From the NCBI GenBank assembly GCA_011046405.1, contig DSAR01000204.1, positions 1 through 5,593 on the forward strand: a stretch of DNA of 5,593 nucleotides. The letters are read 5' to 3'. Each line of letters begins with the position of its first letter. Within the stretch, counting starts at the first letter, position 1. The notes below the pieces were generated by a model that was not told where the DNA came from, made no database searches, and saw only the letters and a program-made list of their open reading frames with translations. The stretch is from Chloroflexota bacterium (lineage in GTDB: Bacteria; Chloroflexota; Anaerolineae; B4-G1). Both the position numbers and the translations under genes were made by a program. Positions 1-5,462 of the stretch are shown here, piece after piece.

Positions 1-3
1 GCG

Positions 4-113
4 GTATCTTCTCAATAAGTTGGGGAGCTGTGGCCGGTCTCCCGACCGAGCCACAGCGGGCACGGTCAGGAGACCGGCCCGAGCGAGTTTGCCCCGGTTT
101 ATTGAGATGATAC
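4..113. mobile_element. 110-bp MITE-like element, copy 1 (intergenic)
   Basis: The element is 110 bp with imperfect terminal inverted repeats: GTATCTTCTCAATAA at the left and the complement of GTATCATCTCAATAA at the right (14 of 15 positions match). The same 110 bases recur without a difference at 4841-4950. It is too short to encode a transposase, so if mobile it must be moved by an enzyme encoded elsewhere. The interior is almost wholly palindromic: 32-48 can pair with 63-79 with one mismatch, or two local hairpins can form (27-57 and 58-80). The 8 bases after it are TGGGTGCG and the only three bases before it in the window are GCG, which fits an 8-bp target duplication cut off by the window edge. 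The name MITE is inferred from structure. The family is not recognised. Confidence 0.85.
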
Positions 114-254
114 TGGGTGCGTTTCATTTCATTTGAGGTCAGGTTTGTAGTAGGCGATTTATCGCCGTAAAAGCGCGCTGAAGCCGCTATCTAGCGTCGC
201 TGCCTAACAGCGCGCGCACTACAAACAACACTCAAATCATTTGAAACGCACCCA
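114..254. repeat. 141-bp palindromic intergenic element
   Basis: The ends are perfect 13-bp inverted repeats, TGGGTGCGTTTCA (114-126) and its complement (242-254). Moving inward there are further paired blocks: ATTTGAG/CTCAAAT (131-137 with 231-237), GTTTGTAGT/ACTACAAAC (143-151 with 218-226) and GCGCGCTG/CAGCGCGC (173-180 with 208-215). A side hairpin GGCGA-TTTA-TCGCC lies at 153-166. There is no coding potential. The nested pairing suggests a non-autonomous element or a REP-like repeat able to form a cruciform or a long RNA stem. Its sequence is unrelated to the 110-bp element beside it, which appears to have inserted into its left terminus, so its true left end may lie before the window. 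No target duplication was seen on the right. Confidence 0.7.
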
Positions 255-260
255 ATTCAT

Positions 261-289
261 TTGTAGAGTCACATATCCCATGTTATAAT
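261..289 (+). promoter_or_regulatory. serS sigma-70-type promoter
   Basis: A perfect TATAAT -10 box lies at 284-289 and is preceded by TGT (281-283), giving an extended -10. A TTGTAG hexamer at 261-266 lies 17 bp upstream, the ideal spacing, although only its TTG matches the -35 consensus. Transcription would begin near 296, giving a leader of about 95 nt before serS. A weaker alternative -10, TATACT, lies at 298-303. The promoter begins only 6 bp beyond the end of the palindromic element. Confidence 0.65.
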
Positions 290-326
290 CCGCTCGCTAT
301 ACTCACACATTCAAATCTACTCACTC

Positions 327-356
327 GCCCCTGCGCTCTCAGCGCGAGGGGCTTTT
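327..356 (+). terminator. Terminator-like hairpin in the serS leader (possible attenuator)
   Basis: GCCCC (327-331) pairs with GGGGC (348-352) and GCGCT (333-337) pairs with AGCGC (341-345). A small internal loop (T opposite GA) separates the two stems and the apical loop is CTC. Four T residues follow directly (353-356). It lies between the promoter and the start codon, so it could act as an attenuator of serS or as a plain leader stem. No T-box specifier or antiterminator sequence was seen, and the leader is too short for a T-box. The short T-run makes efficient termination uncertain. Confidence 0.4.
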
Positions 357-379
357 GCAACCAAGCGGGATCAACGAGA

Positions 380-385
380 GGGAGG
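380..385 (+). promoter_or_regulatory. Ribosome binding site deciding the serS start
   Basis: GGGAGG lies 5 nt before the ATG at 391, which fixes that codon as the start. The frame is open further upstream to a TTG at 355, but that codon falls inside the T-run of the leader hairpin, has no ribosome binding site, and would add 12 residues that SerRS proteins do not have. Confidence 0.85.
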
Positions 386-390
386 ATAAT

Positions 391-1665
391 ATGCTGGACA
401 TTGGATTGATTCGCGAGCAATCCGACGTTGTCAGAAAGGGGCTGATTGATCGTCGTGACGACGTCTCTCGCGTCGACGCGATCCTGGCGCTGGACGCGGA
501 GCGGCGCGAGTTGCTCCAGGAAGTCGAGGAACTGCGGGCGGAGCGCAACCGGGTCTCCAAGCAGATCGGGCGGATGCAAGACAAGGCCGAGCGGGACCAA
601 CTCATCGCCGACATGCGCCAGGTGGGTGACCGAATCGACGAGTTGGACCAGCAACTGGCGCGGGTGGAATCCCAACTCGACGCTGCGATGTTGAAAATGC
701 CGGCTCTGCCCCACGAGAGTGTGCCCGTCGGGATGGACGAGACGGAAAACGTCTTGGTGCGCCAATACGGCGAGCCAGAACCCCTCAATTTCGAGCCGGC
801 GCCCCATTGGGACCTGGGACCGGAGTTGGACGTCATCGACTTCGAGCGGGGCGTGAAGTTATCGGGCAGTCGCTTCTACGTGCTGAAGGGAGCCGGGGCA
901 CGGTTGCAGCGGGCGCTCATCGCCTGGATGCTGGACGTGCACACCCGCGAACACGGTTACACCGAGATCTACCCACCCTACGTCGTCAAGGAGGCGTGCA
1001 TGTGGGCCGCCGGCGAGTTGCCCAAGTTCGCCGAAAACATCTATCACGACGTGGAAGACGACCTCTGGCTGGTGCCCACGGCCGAGGTGCCGCTGACCAG
1101 CCTGCACCGGGACGAGATCCTGAGCGCCGACGAACTGCCGGTCCGCTACGTCGCCTACACCGCCTGTTTCCGCCGCGAGAAGATGAGCGCCGGGCGAGAC
1201 GTACGGGGGATCAAGCGAGGCCACCAGTTCGACAAGGTAGAGATGTACAAGCTGACGACGCCGGAGGCCAGTTACGACGAACTGGAGGCGATGCTGGGCG
1301 ACGCGTTGGACATATGCCAGCGCCTGGAGATTCCCTACCGCGTGCTCGAACTCTGCACCGGTGACCTGGGCTTCCATTCCACCAAGACCTACGACATCGA
1401 GATGTGGGCGCCGGGGTGCGATGAGTGGCTGGAAGTGAGCAGCCTGAGCAACTGCGAGTCGTTCCAGGCCCGGCGGGCCGATATCCGGTATCGACCAGAA
1501 CCAGGAGCTAAGCCCCAATTCGTGCACACGCTGAACGGCTCTGGGCTGGCGCTGCCTCGGGTGGTGATCGCCATCCTGGAAAACTACCAGCAACCGGACG
1601 GCAGCGTGGTGGTGCCAGAGGTGCTGCGCCCGTGGATGGGCGGGTTCGACGTCATCGGACGATGA
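391..1665 (+). CDS. serS: Serine--tRNA ligase (SerRS)
   Basis: Cytoplasmic class II aminoacyl-tRNA synthetase that activates serine with ATP and charges tRNA-Ser, and also tRNA-Sec where that exists. The protein is 424 residues, normal for bacterial SerRS. Residues about 28-98 form the charged antiparallel coiled coil that grips the long variable arm of tRNA-Ser. The catalytic domain follows: the motif 1 helix and strand at about 169-199, TAEVPLT (serine-site region) at about 230-236, motif 2 at about 259-284 with FRREKMSAGRDVRG and HQFDKVE, the SSLSNCESFQARR segment at about 350-362, and motif 3 at about 381-400 with LNGSGLALPR and its ATP-binding Arg. All signature residues are present, so it should be active. 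It has its own promoter and a leader hairpin upstream. It is convergent with the kinase gene, whose stop codon is 13 bp away. Start chosen by the strong Shine-Dalgarno. Identification is secure. Confidence 0.98.
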   Translation: MLDIGLIREQSDVVRKGLIDRRDDVSRVDAILALDAERRELLQEVEELRAERNRVSKQIGRMQDKAERDQLIADMRQVGDRIDELDQQLARVESQLDAAMLKMPALPHESVPVGMDETENVLVRQYGEPEPLNFEPAPHWDLGPELDVIDFERGVKLSGSRFYVLKGAGARLQRALIAWMLDVHTREHGYTEIYPPYVVKEACMWAAGELPKFAENIYHDVEDDLWLVPTAEVPLTSLHRDEILSADELPVRYVAYTACFRREKMSAGRDVRGIKRGHQFDKVEMYKLTTPEASYDELEAMLGDALDICQRLEIPYRVLELCTGDLGFHSTKTYDIEMWAPGCDEWLEVSSLSNCESFQARRADIRYRPEPGAKPQFVHTLNGSGLALPRVVIAILENYQQPDGSVVVPEVLRPWMGGFDVIGR

Positions 1666-1667
1666 TA

Positions 1668-1698
1668 GGGAGCAAGGCTCACCCCTGCGCCTGCTCCC
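1668..1698. terminator. Hairpin at the convergent gene junction
   Basis: GGGAGCA (1668-1674) is complementary to TGCTCCC (1692-1698), with two more G-C pairs (1676-1677 with 1690-1691) after a bulged A and a 12-nt loop. It starts in the 13-bp gap between the two stop codons and runs into the last codons of the minus-strand gene. It could slow polymerase from either side, but no T-run follows in either direction, so a classical intrinsic terminator is not supported. Confidence 0.3.
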
Positions 1699-4600
1699 AC
1701 GCCTGAATGATCTCCCGATGCGCCGCCACGTTTTCCAGGAACGAGCGGCGCATTTCTGCGTCGGTGATCTTGATGGCTTGCTCCTGCAGTAAGTCATAGG
1801 CGGTTTGCAAGATAGCCTGGGCCCGGGGATCGCGATTGGCACGCAGAACGCGGTAACAAATCAAGTATACGTTGAACGGATCTTCGGCGCCCTCCAAGCC
1901 ACGTTCTTTCCAGCTTGGCAAGATTTCTTCGACGTAGACCTGAGCCTGTTCCACATCCTCTTGAGCGAGCGCGATCTGAGCCAGCCCGGTCAGCGAATCC
2001 ATGGCCAATTGATGCTGGCCCAGTTCCCGACGTAGATCCAGCGCCTGTTGGTAGTAGTTGGCGGCCTCCGCCAGTCGTCCCAGCCCCACCAGCGCCTGTC
2101 CCACGTTATTCAAGGCATACCCCTGCCAGCGCTGGTTGCCGATCTCCTCTGCCTGATCTAGGGCTTGCTGACTATATACCAAGGCCTTCTCATCGTCGCC
2201 CTGGCTATGGAAAGTCCAACCCAAATTGGAGAGCAAGCCACATTCAATCCGCTGATTGCCGACTTCACGGGCAATATGACGGGCCTGTTTATAGTAGATC
2301 TCGGCCTCGCCGTAGTCGCCTATCTTGTCCGAAAGCCATCCCAGGTTACCAAGGGGAAGCGCTTCATTTCTCCGGTCGCCGATATCGCGAAAGATTTGCA
2401 AGGACTGTTCGTAAGAAGCCTTGGCACTGACGTAATCCCCATAGTCGGTGAAGACAAGGCCCAGATTGTTGAGCGTCATCCCTTCCGACTGCGGATCGCC
2501 ACTCTCTCGAAAGAGGCACAGGGCCCGCTCTCCAAAAACCTGGGCATTGACAAAATCATTCTGGTAATAAGCGGCCAGGCCGAGATGGAGCAGGCTTGTC
2601 GCCTGGACGTCGAGCGCTCCGGATTCTTGCGCCAGAGCCAATCCGCGTTCGAGATAACGTTGGCTTTCCGTGTATTCTCCCTGATGCATCAAAGCGGTCC
2701 CCAGCAGGTTATGAGCGGTCGCCTCTTGGCCCACATCCTTGGCTGCCCGAGACGCAGCGATAGCGGCGTTCGCTGACGTCACAGCCAGCGGATAATTGCT
2801 CGTCGCTTCAGCGTAGATTGCCCGACGGATAGCGACCTCTGCCCGTCGGCGATGGTTGTCCAGCACGTCAGCCAACTCTTCCAACGCATCAATATCCTGA
2901 AGTTGGCTTTCGCACGCGCCTTGTAAATGATACACCTTTTCCCGCGCCAGCAAGAGCGTGTAACGCCTGACCAGTTCGTTGGTCGGCGTCAGGTCGAGGG
3001 CACGGCTGAAGTAACGGACCGCCTCGGTGTTGGCGAACCGGGCGACCGCTTGTTCCCCGGCCCGGCGCAGGTAGGCCACCGCCTGTTCTGCTTGTCCTGC
3101 CGACGCCAGATGTTCAGCGATCAGGCCCAAATGCTCCCCGGTTCCCTCATCGCTGCGGGCTATCAGCCAGGCTGCCACACGGCTGTGATACTGCTTTTGC
3201 TCAATCGGTGCGATACTCTCGTAGCTTACCTCCCGGACTGTGGGGTTGAGGAACAGGTACTCCCGCTCCCCCACGAAGGCGGTCTCGTCCCGCACCACCA
3301 CCAACCCCTGTTCCAGCAACTCCCGCAAACCCGTCCGCACCTCCGCTCGCGTCACGTGCCCCACTTCCGCCACTGTTCCTTCCCAGAATACCAATCCCAC
3401 CACTGCGGCCCACACCAATATCTGCCGCGTATCCTCCGACAACTGGATCAATCGCCGTCTCACCACCTGCTGAATCGATTCCGGCAACTGCGTCTCCTGC
3501 AACGCTCGATCGTCTACCTCCCATCCCGCCACCGTTCGACGCAACACCCGCCCCTCGGCGGCCAACGTGCGGATCAACTCCTGCACGAAAAAGGCATTGC
3601 CCCCCGTCGCCCGCTGCATCCGCTCCATCAACAGCGCTGGCGCCTGCTTCAGCCCCAACATCGAGCGGGCCAGGTCAGCCGTGACCTCTGGTGATAGCGT
3701 TTGCAGCGGCAGGCGGTGCACGTGGCCCTCAGACAGCGAGGCCAAGGTATGTTCGTCGTCAATCTCGTAACTGCGATACACCACACATATCAATAGACCC
3801 CGGGGCATAGAAATCCGGGTTAGGAAACGCAACAACTCCAGCGTGGCTTCGTCCGCCCAGTGGGCATTGTCGATCACGATCATCGTGGGTCGCGAGGCAA
3901 CCGTCGCCTTCATCACTCGCAAGATGGCGTTGTTCAGGCGCAACTGGGCCGCCTTTGGTTCCAGTTCTACGGGAGAGTCCAGGCTCGCCATATCGTCTCG
4001 CTGCCATAACTCAGGCAGCAATGTCGCCAAAACTGGCCCGACGTGTTGCATCGTCGCTTCCGCTTTTGTCTCCACGTATCTCACCAGCACTCGCAGCACC
4101 TCGCGCCAGGGATGGTAAGCCTCGCCGCCGCTCTCCACACACTGCCCCCATACCACCCGCGCGCCTTCCATCTCCGCCTGCATCTCCAGCTCTGCCACCA
4201 GCCGCGTCTTGCCAACCCCACTCTCTCCATTGATCAGCACCACTTGACCACGGTTATCTTTCGCCTCTCGCCATATCGCTCGTAACGTCTCGATCTCGAC
4301 CTCACGGTTGACAAACTGCACCCGCAAGGCATAGCTTTCCGCCGTCTCCCGCGTCTCCAACACATATGTGTTCCCGGTCATCCTGTTGATAGCCTCGATC
4401 ACCTCGTTGGCGCTGCTGTAACGACTGTCGGGAGAAGTGGCCAGCAGTTTGAGGATCACTTCAGCCATATTCGCCCCATCCTGCTCCTCCAATACCTCGC
4501 GTAACGCAAAACGGATCAACCGTTCGGCCCCCAGCATGAAGAGTGGCGGTTCGCCCATCAATAACGCATACCACAGGGCGCCCAGGCTATACAGGTCGGC

Positions 4601-4900
4601 CCGATGGTCGATCGGGCGCTGCTCCTTGAGTTCAGGCGCCGAATAACCCGGCGTGTAGTAGCGTGCCCGGGCCTCTGGCGTCCGGATCTCCAGCGCAATG
4701 CCAAAATCGACGATCTTGACCTGATCATCCGTTTGCAACACGTTGGCCGGCTTCAGATCACCGTGGATCACGCCCCGGCTGTGCAGGTAGGCCAGTGACC
4801 GGCAGATCTGCACGATGATGGACACACTTTCCTCAGGTTCGTATCTTCTCAATAAGTTGGGGAGCTGTGGCCGGTCTCCCGACCGAGCCACAGCGGGCAC
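1679..4900 (-). CDS. Kinase C-lobe-ATPase-TPR fragment (3' part of the broken gene)
   Basis: Open frame of 1073 residues. The first 20 or so residues come from the inserted element, including its GTG start at 4898-4900; native sequence resumes at about residue 21 (EPEESVSIIV). It retains the kinase C-lobe: HGDLKPAN at 46-53 (Gly in place of the usual HRD Arg), DFG at 65-67, YTPGYSAPE and the DLYSLG helix. It lacks the glycine loop and catalytic lysine, so kinase activity is not expected. The ATPase with Walker A at 225-232 and Walker B at 341-350 (IDNAHWAD) is complete, as is the TPR region from about 595 to 1000. If the GTG is used, this would be an ATPase-TPR protein without a working kinase; no good ribosome binding site precedes the GTG. 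No signal peptide or membrane segment was seen, so a cytoplasmic location is likely. Confidence 0.75.
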   Translation of the reverse strand: MPAVARSGDRPQLPNLLRRYEPEESVSIIVQICRSLAYLHSRGVIHGDLKPANVLQTDDQVKIVDFGIALEIRTPEARARYYTPGYSAPELKEQRPIDHRADLYSLGALWYALLMGEPPLFMLGAERLIRFALREVLEEQDGANMAEVILKLLATSPDSRYSSANEVIEAINRMTGNTYVLETRETAESYALRVQFVNREVEIETLRAIWREAKDNRGQVVLINGESGVGKTRLVAELEMQAEMEGARVVWGQCVESGGEAYHPWREVLRVLVRYVETKAEATMQHVGPVLATLLPELWQRDDMASLDSPVELEPKAAQLRLNNAILRVMKATVASRPTMIVIDNAHWADEATLELLRFLTRISMPRGLLICVVYRSYEIDDEHTLASLSEGHVHRLPLQTLSPEVTADLARSMLGLKQAPALLMERMQRATGGNAFFVQELIRTLAAEGRVLRRTVAGWEVDDRALQETQLPESIQQVVRRRLIQLSEDTRQILVWAAVVGLVFWEGTVAEVGHVTRAEVRTGLRELLEQGLVVVRDETAFVGEREYLFLNPTVREVSYESIAPIEQKQYHSRVAAWLIARSDEGTGEHLGLIAEHLASAGQAEQAVAYLRRAGEQAVARFANTEAVRYFSRALDLTPTNELVRRYTLLLAREKVYHLQGACESQLQDIDALEELADVLDNHRRRAEVAIRRAIYAEATSNYPLAVTSANAAIAASRAAKDVGQEATAHNLLGTALMHQGEYTESQRYLERGLALAQESGALDVQATSLLHLGLAAYYQNDFVNAQVFGERALCLFRESGDPQSEGMTLNNLGLVFTDYGDYVSAKASYEQSLQIFRDIGDRRNEALPLGNLGWLSDKIGDYGEAEIYYKQARHIAREVGNQRIECGLLSNLGWTFHSQGDDEKALVYSQQALDQAEEIGNQRWQGYALNNVGQALVGLGRLAEAANYYQQALDLRRELGQHQLAMDSLTGLAQIALAQEDVEQAQVYVEEILPSWKERGLEGAEDPFNVYLICYRVLRANRDPRAQAILQTAYDLLQEQAIKITDAEMRRSFLENVAAHREIIQAWEQAQG
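1991..2710 (-). repeat. Six in-phase 40-residue TPR units
   Basis: Residues 731-970 of the C-terminal fragment divide into six consecutive units of exactly 40 residues (120 bp each) with no insertions. The consensus is roughly NNLG...G-Y-A---Y--AL----E-GD/NR---. They start at NLLGTALMHQGEY, LHLGLAAYYQNDF, NNLGLVFTDYGDY, GNLGWLSDKIGDY, SNLGWTFHSQGDD and NNVGQALVGLGRL. This is the 40-residue TPR variant found in MalT-like and LGN-like sensor domains, which bind peptides or small effectors in the concave face. More degenerate TPR-like helices flank the block on both sides. Confidence 0.85.
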
Positions 4901-5258
4901 GGTCAGGAGACCGGCCCGAGCGAGTTTGCCCCGGTTTATTGAGATGATACTCAGGTTCCAACCTGTGTCCGTGCGGTTCCAGATCCTGCCCCTCGATCCA
5001 TTCCATCGTGAAGTATACCTCGCCTTCAGCCGTCACGCCGTAATCGTAGACCGAGACCAGGTTGGGGTGACGCAGTTGAGTCAGCAATTGAAACTCACGC
5101 TGAAAGTGCTCGATGCGCTCGTCATCGCTCGCGTCCTTCAGACGCACCATCTTGAGGGCCAGCACCTCGCCGTCCCGGACCTCGTCCGATACGCGGTAGA
5201 GTGCGCCCATCCCACCTTTGTCGATCACGTTCAATACGCGATAGCGGTTTTCAATAAT
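4833..5258 (-). CDS. Kinase N-lobe fragment (5' part of the broken gene)
   Basis: This is the open frame holding the kinase N-lobe: the IENRYRVLNVIDKGGMG stretch with the ATP-binding glycine loop, the LALK lysine, the REFQLLTQLRHPNLV helix-C region and the MEWIEG hinge. It has no convincing start codon. An in-frame TGA lies at 5259-5261, and the first usable codon is a TTG at 5234 with no Shine-Dalgarno, inside strand beta-1. At its 3' end the frame runs right through the 110-bp element, adding about 35 foreign residues, and stops at a TGA made by the duplicated target bases (4833-4835). The fragment lacks the catalytic and metal-binding loops, so it cannot be an active kinase alone. It overlaps the downstream fragment by 68 bp in another frame. 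Confidence 0.55.
   Translation of the reverse strand: MIENRYRVLNVIDKGGMGALYRVSDEVRDGEVLALKMVRLKDASDDERIEHFQREFQLLTQLRHPNLVSVYDYGVTAEGEVYFTMEWIEGQDLEPHGHRLEPEYHLNKPGQTRSGRSPDRARCGSVGRPATAPQLIEKIRT
4841..4950. mobile_element. 110-bp MITE-like element, copy 2, inserted in the kinase gene
   Basis: The sequence matches 4-113 at every one of 110 bases and has the same orientation. The left flank TCAGGTTC (4833-4840) is repeated at 4951-4958, an 8-bp target duplication (9 bp if the shared C at the boundary is counted). The insertion lies in the loop after the kinase hinge, between the two lobes. Adding 118 bp shifts the frame. The element has no stop codon in the N-lobe frame and supplies a GTG start to the C-terminal fragment. 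The identity of the copies and the intact duplication indicate recent movement. An 8-bp duplication is compatible with transposases of families such as IS256, IS66 or some IS4 groups, but the ends match none that I recognise. Confidence 0.92.
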
Positions 5259-5293
5259 TCATCGACTTGCGGTCCGGTTTTCGGCATGATTTA

Positions 5294-5297
5294 CTCC
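5294..5297 (-). promoter_or_regulatory. Ribosome binding site of the ancestral kinase gene
   Basis: GGAG on the minus strand lies 6 nt before the ATG at 5287. It supports that ATG as the original start even though its frame now ends after 18 codons (MPKTGPQVDELLKTAIAY). This is part of the case for a 1-base deletion just downstream. Confidence 0.6.
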
Positions 5298-5374
5298 AAC
5301 AGGATGATAGTTGATTGGGTATTCGTAGTATTCGAACTATCTTGATATTAGATTTATTACCCGACATCTCTGGA

Positions 5375-5439
5375 TCACGAATGTCACGAATGAACAAATC
5401 ACACGAATTTTGGCTTCGAATGTCAAAAAACATTCGTGA
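5375..5439. repeat. Small TCACGAATG palindromic repeat
   Basis: TCACGAATG occurs twice in tandem (5375-5383, 5384-5392) and once inverted as CATTCGTGA (5431-5439). A partial copy, CACGAAT, lies at 5402-5408. The right end forms its own hairpin, CGAATGT (5417-5423) with ACATTCG (5430-5436). There is no coding potential. It looks like a dispersed intergenic repeat or an array of short operator-like sites, and the sequence alone does not decide. Confidence 0.5.
5398..5426 (-). promoter_or_regulatory. Candidate kinase promoter
   Basis: On the minus strand a perfect TTGACA (5421-5426) is followed after 17 bp by TGTGAT (5398-5403), four of six matches to the -10 consensus. It would give a leader of about 105 nt before the ATG at 5287. 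It lies inside the small CACGAATG repeat, so the TTGACA could be fortuitous. Confidence 0.35.
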
Positions 5440-5462
5440 CTCTACTGAAAAAAGGTCATCTT

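Larger units (their letters stand above)
1679..5287 (-). pseudogene. Ser/Thr kinase-AAA ATPase-TPR signalling protein, disrupted by an insertion and a frameshift
   Basis: The ancestral gene would encode 1163 residues: the span of 3609 bp, minus 118 bp (element plus one target repeat), plus one missing base, gives exactly 1164 codons. Domains in the restored protein: protein kinase at about 13-265, with glycine loop DKGGMGALY (about 23-31), catalytic Lys46, helix-C Glu65, HGDLKPAN (Asp138), DFG (Asp155) and APE (about 178-180); STAND/AAA-type ATPase with Walker A GESGVGKT (about 315-322) and Walker B IVIDNAHWAD (about 431-440); then TPRs to about 1090. No C-terminal DNA-binding domain is visible. 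The layout resembles the kinase-ATPase part of PknK-like regulators. The presumed start is the ATG at 5287 (MPKTGPQVDEL) with GGAG six bases upstream. Lesions: the 110-bp element at 4841-4950 splits N-lobe from C-lobe, and an apparent 1-base deletion near 5255 puts the ATG out of frame. The other key residues are intact, so inactivation looks recent. Confidence 0.85.

Noticed and set aside
355..390. Upstream TTG start extending serS by 12 codons
   Set aside because: It has no ribosome binding site and overlaps the T-run of the leader hairpin, whereas the ATG at 391 has GGGAGG 5 nt upstream and matches the usual SerRS N-terminus (MLDIGLIR).
283..390. T-box riboswitch in the serS leader
   Set aside because: The leader is about 95 nt and lacks a T-box bulge sequence, a specifier loop and room for the antiterminator.
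859..1842. Long minus-strand reading frame opposite serS
   Set aside because: It is a frame shadow of the GC-rich serS coding strand: low-complexity composition rich in R, H, P and G, no recognisable domain, and it runs across the gene junction.
2165..3694. Plus-strand reading frames opposite the kinase-ATPase-TPR gene
   Set aside because: They lie antisense to clear TPR and ATPase coding sequence and show no domain motifs of their own.
4..4950. The two 110-bp copies as part of a CRISPR or a composite transposon
   Set aside because: They are single separated copies, far longer than CRISPR repeats. As direct repeats they flank serS and most of the kinase gene, but copy 2 has its own 8-bp duplication, so each copy inserted separately.
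5305..5337. GTATTCG direct repeat near 5320-5335 as an operator for the kinase gene
   Set aside because: Only two 7-base copies, 9 bp apart, in AT-rich sequence; not clearly placed relative to a promoter and no known operator recognised.
263..5445. GTAGAGTCAC at 263-272 and its complement at 5436-5445 as ends of one large element
   Set aside because: A 10-base match between two places in a 5.6-kb window is expected by chance many times over, and the similarity does not extend further.
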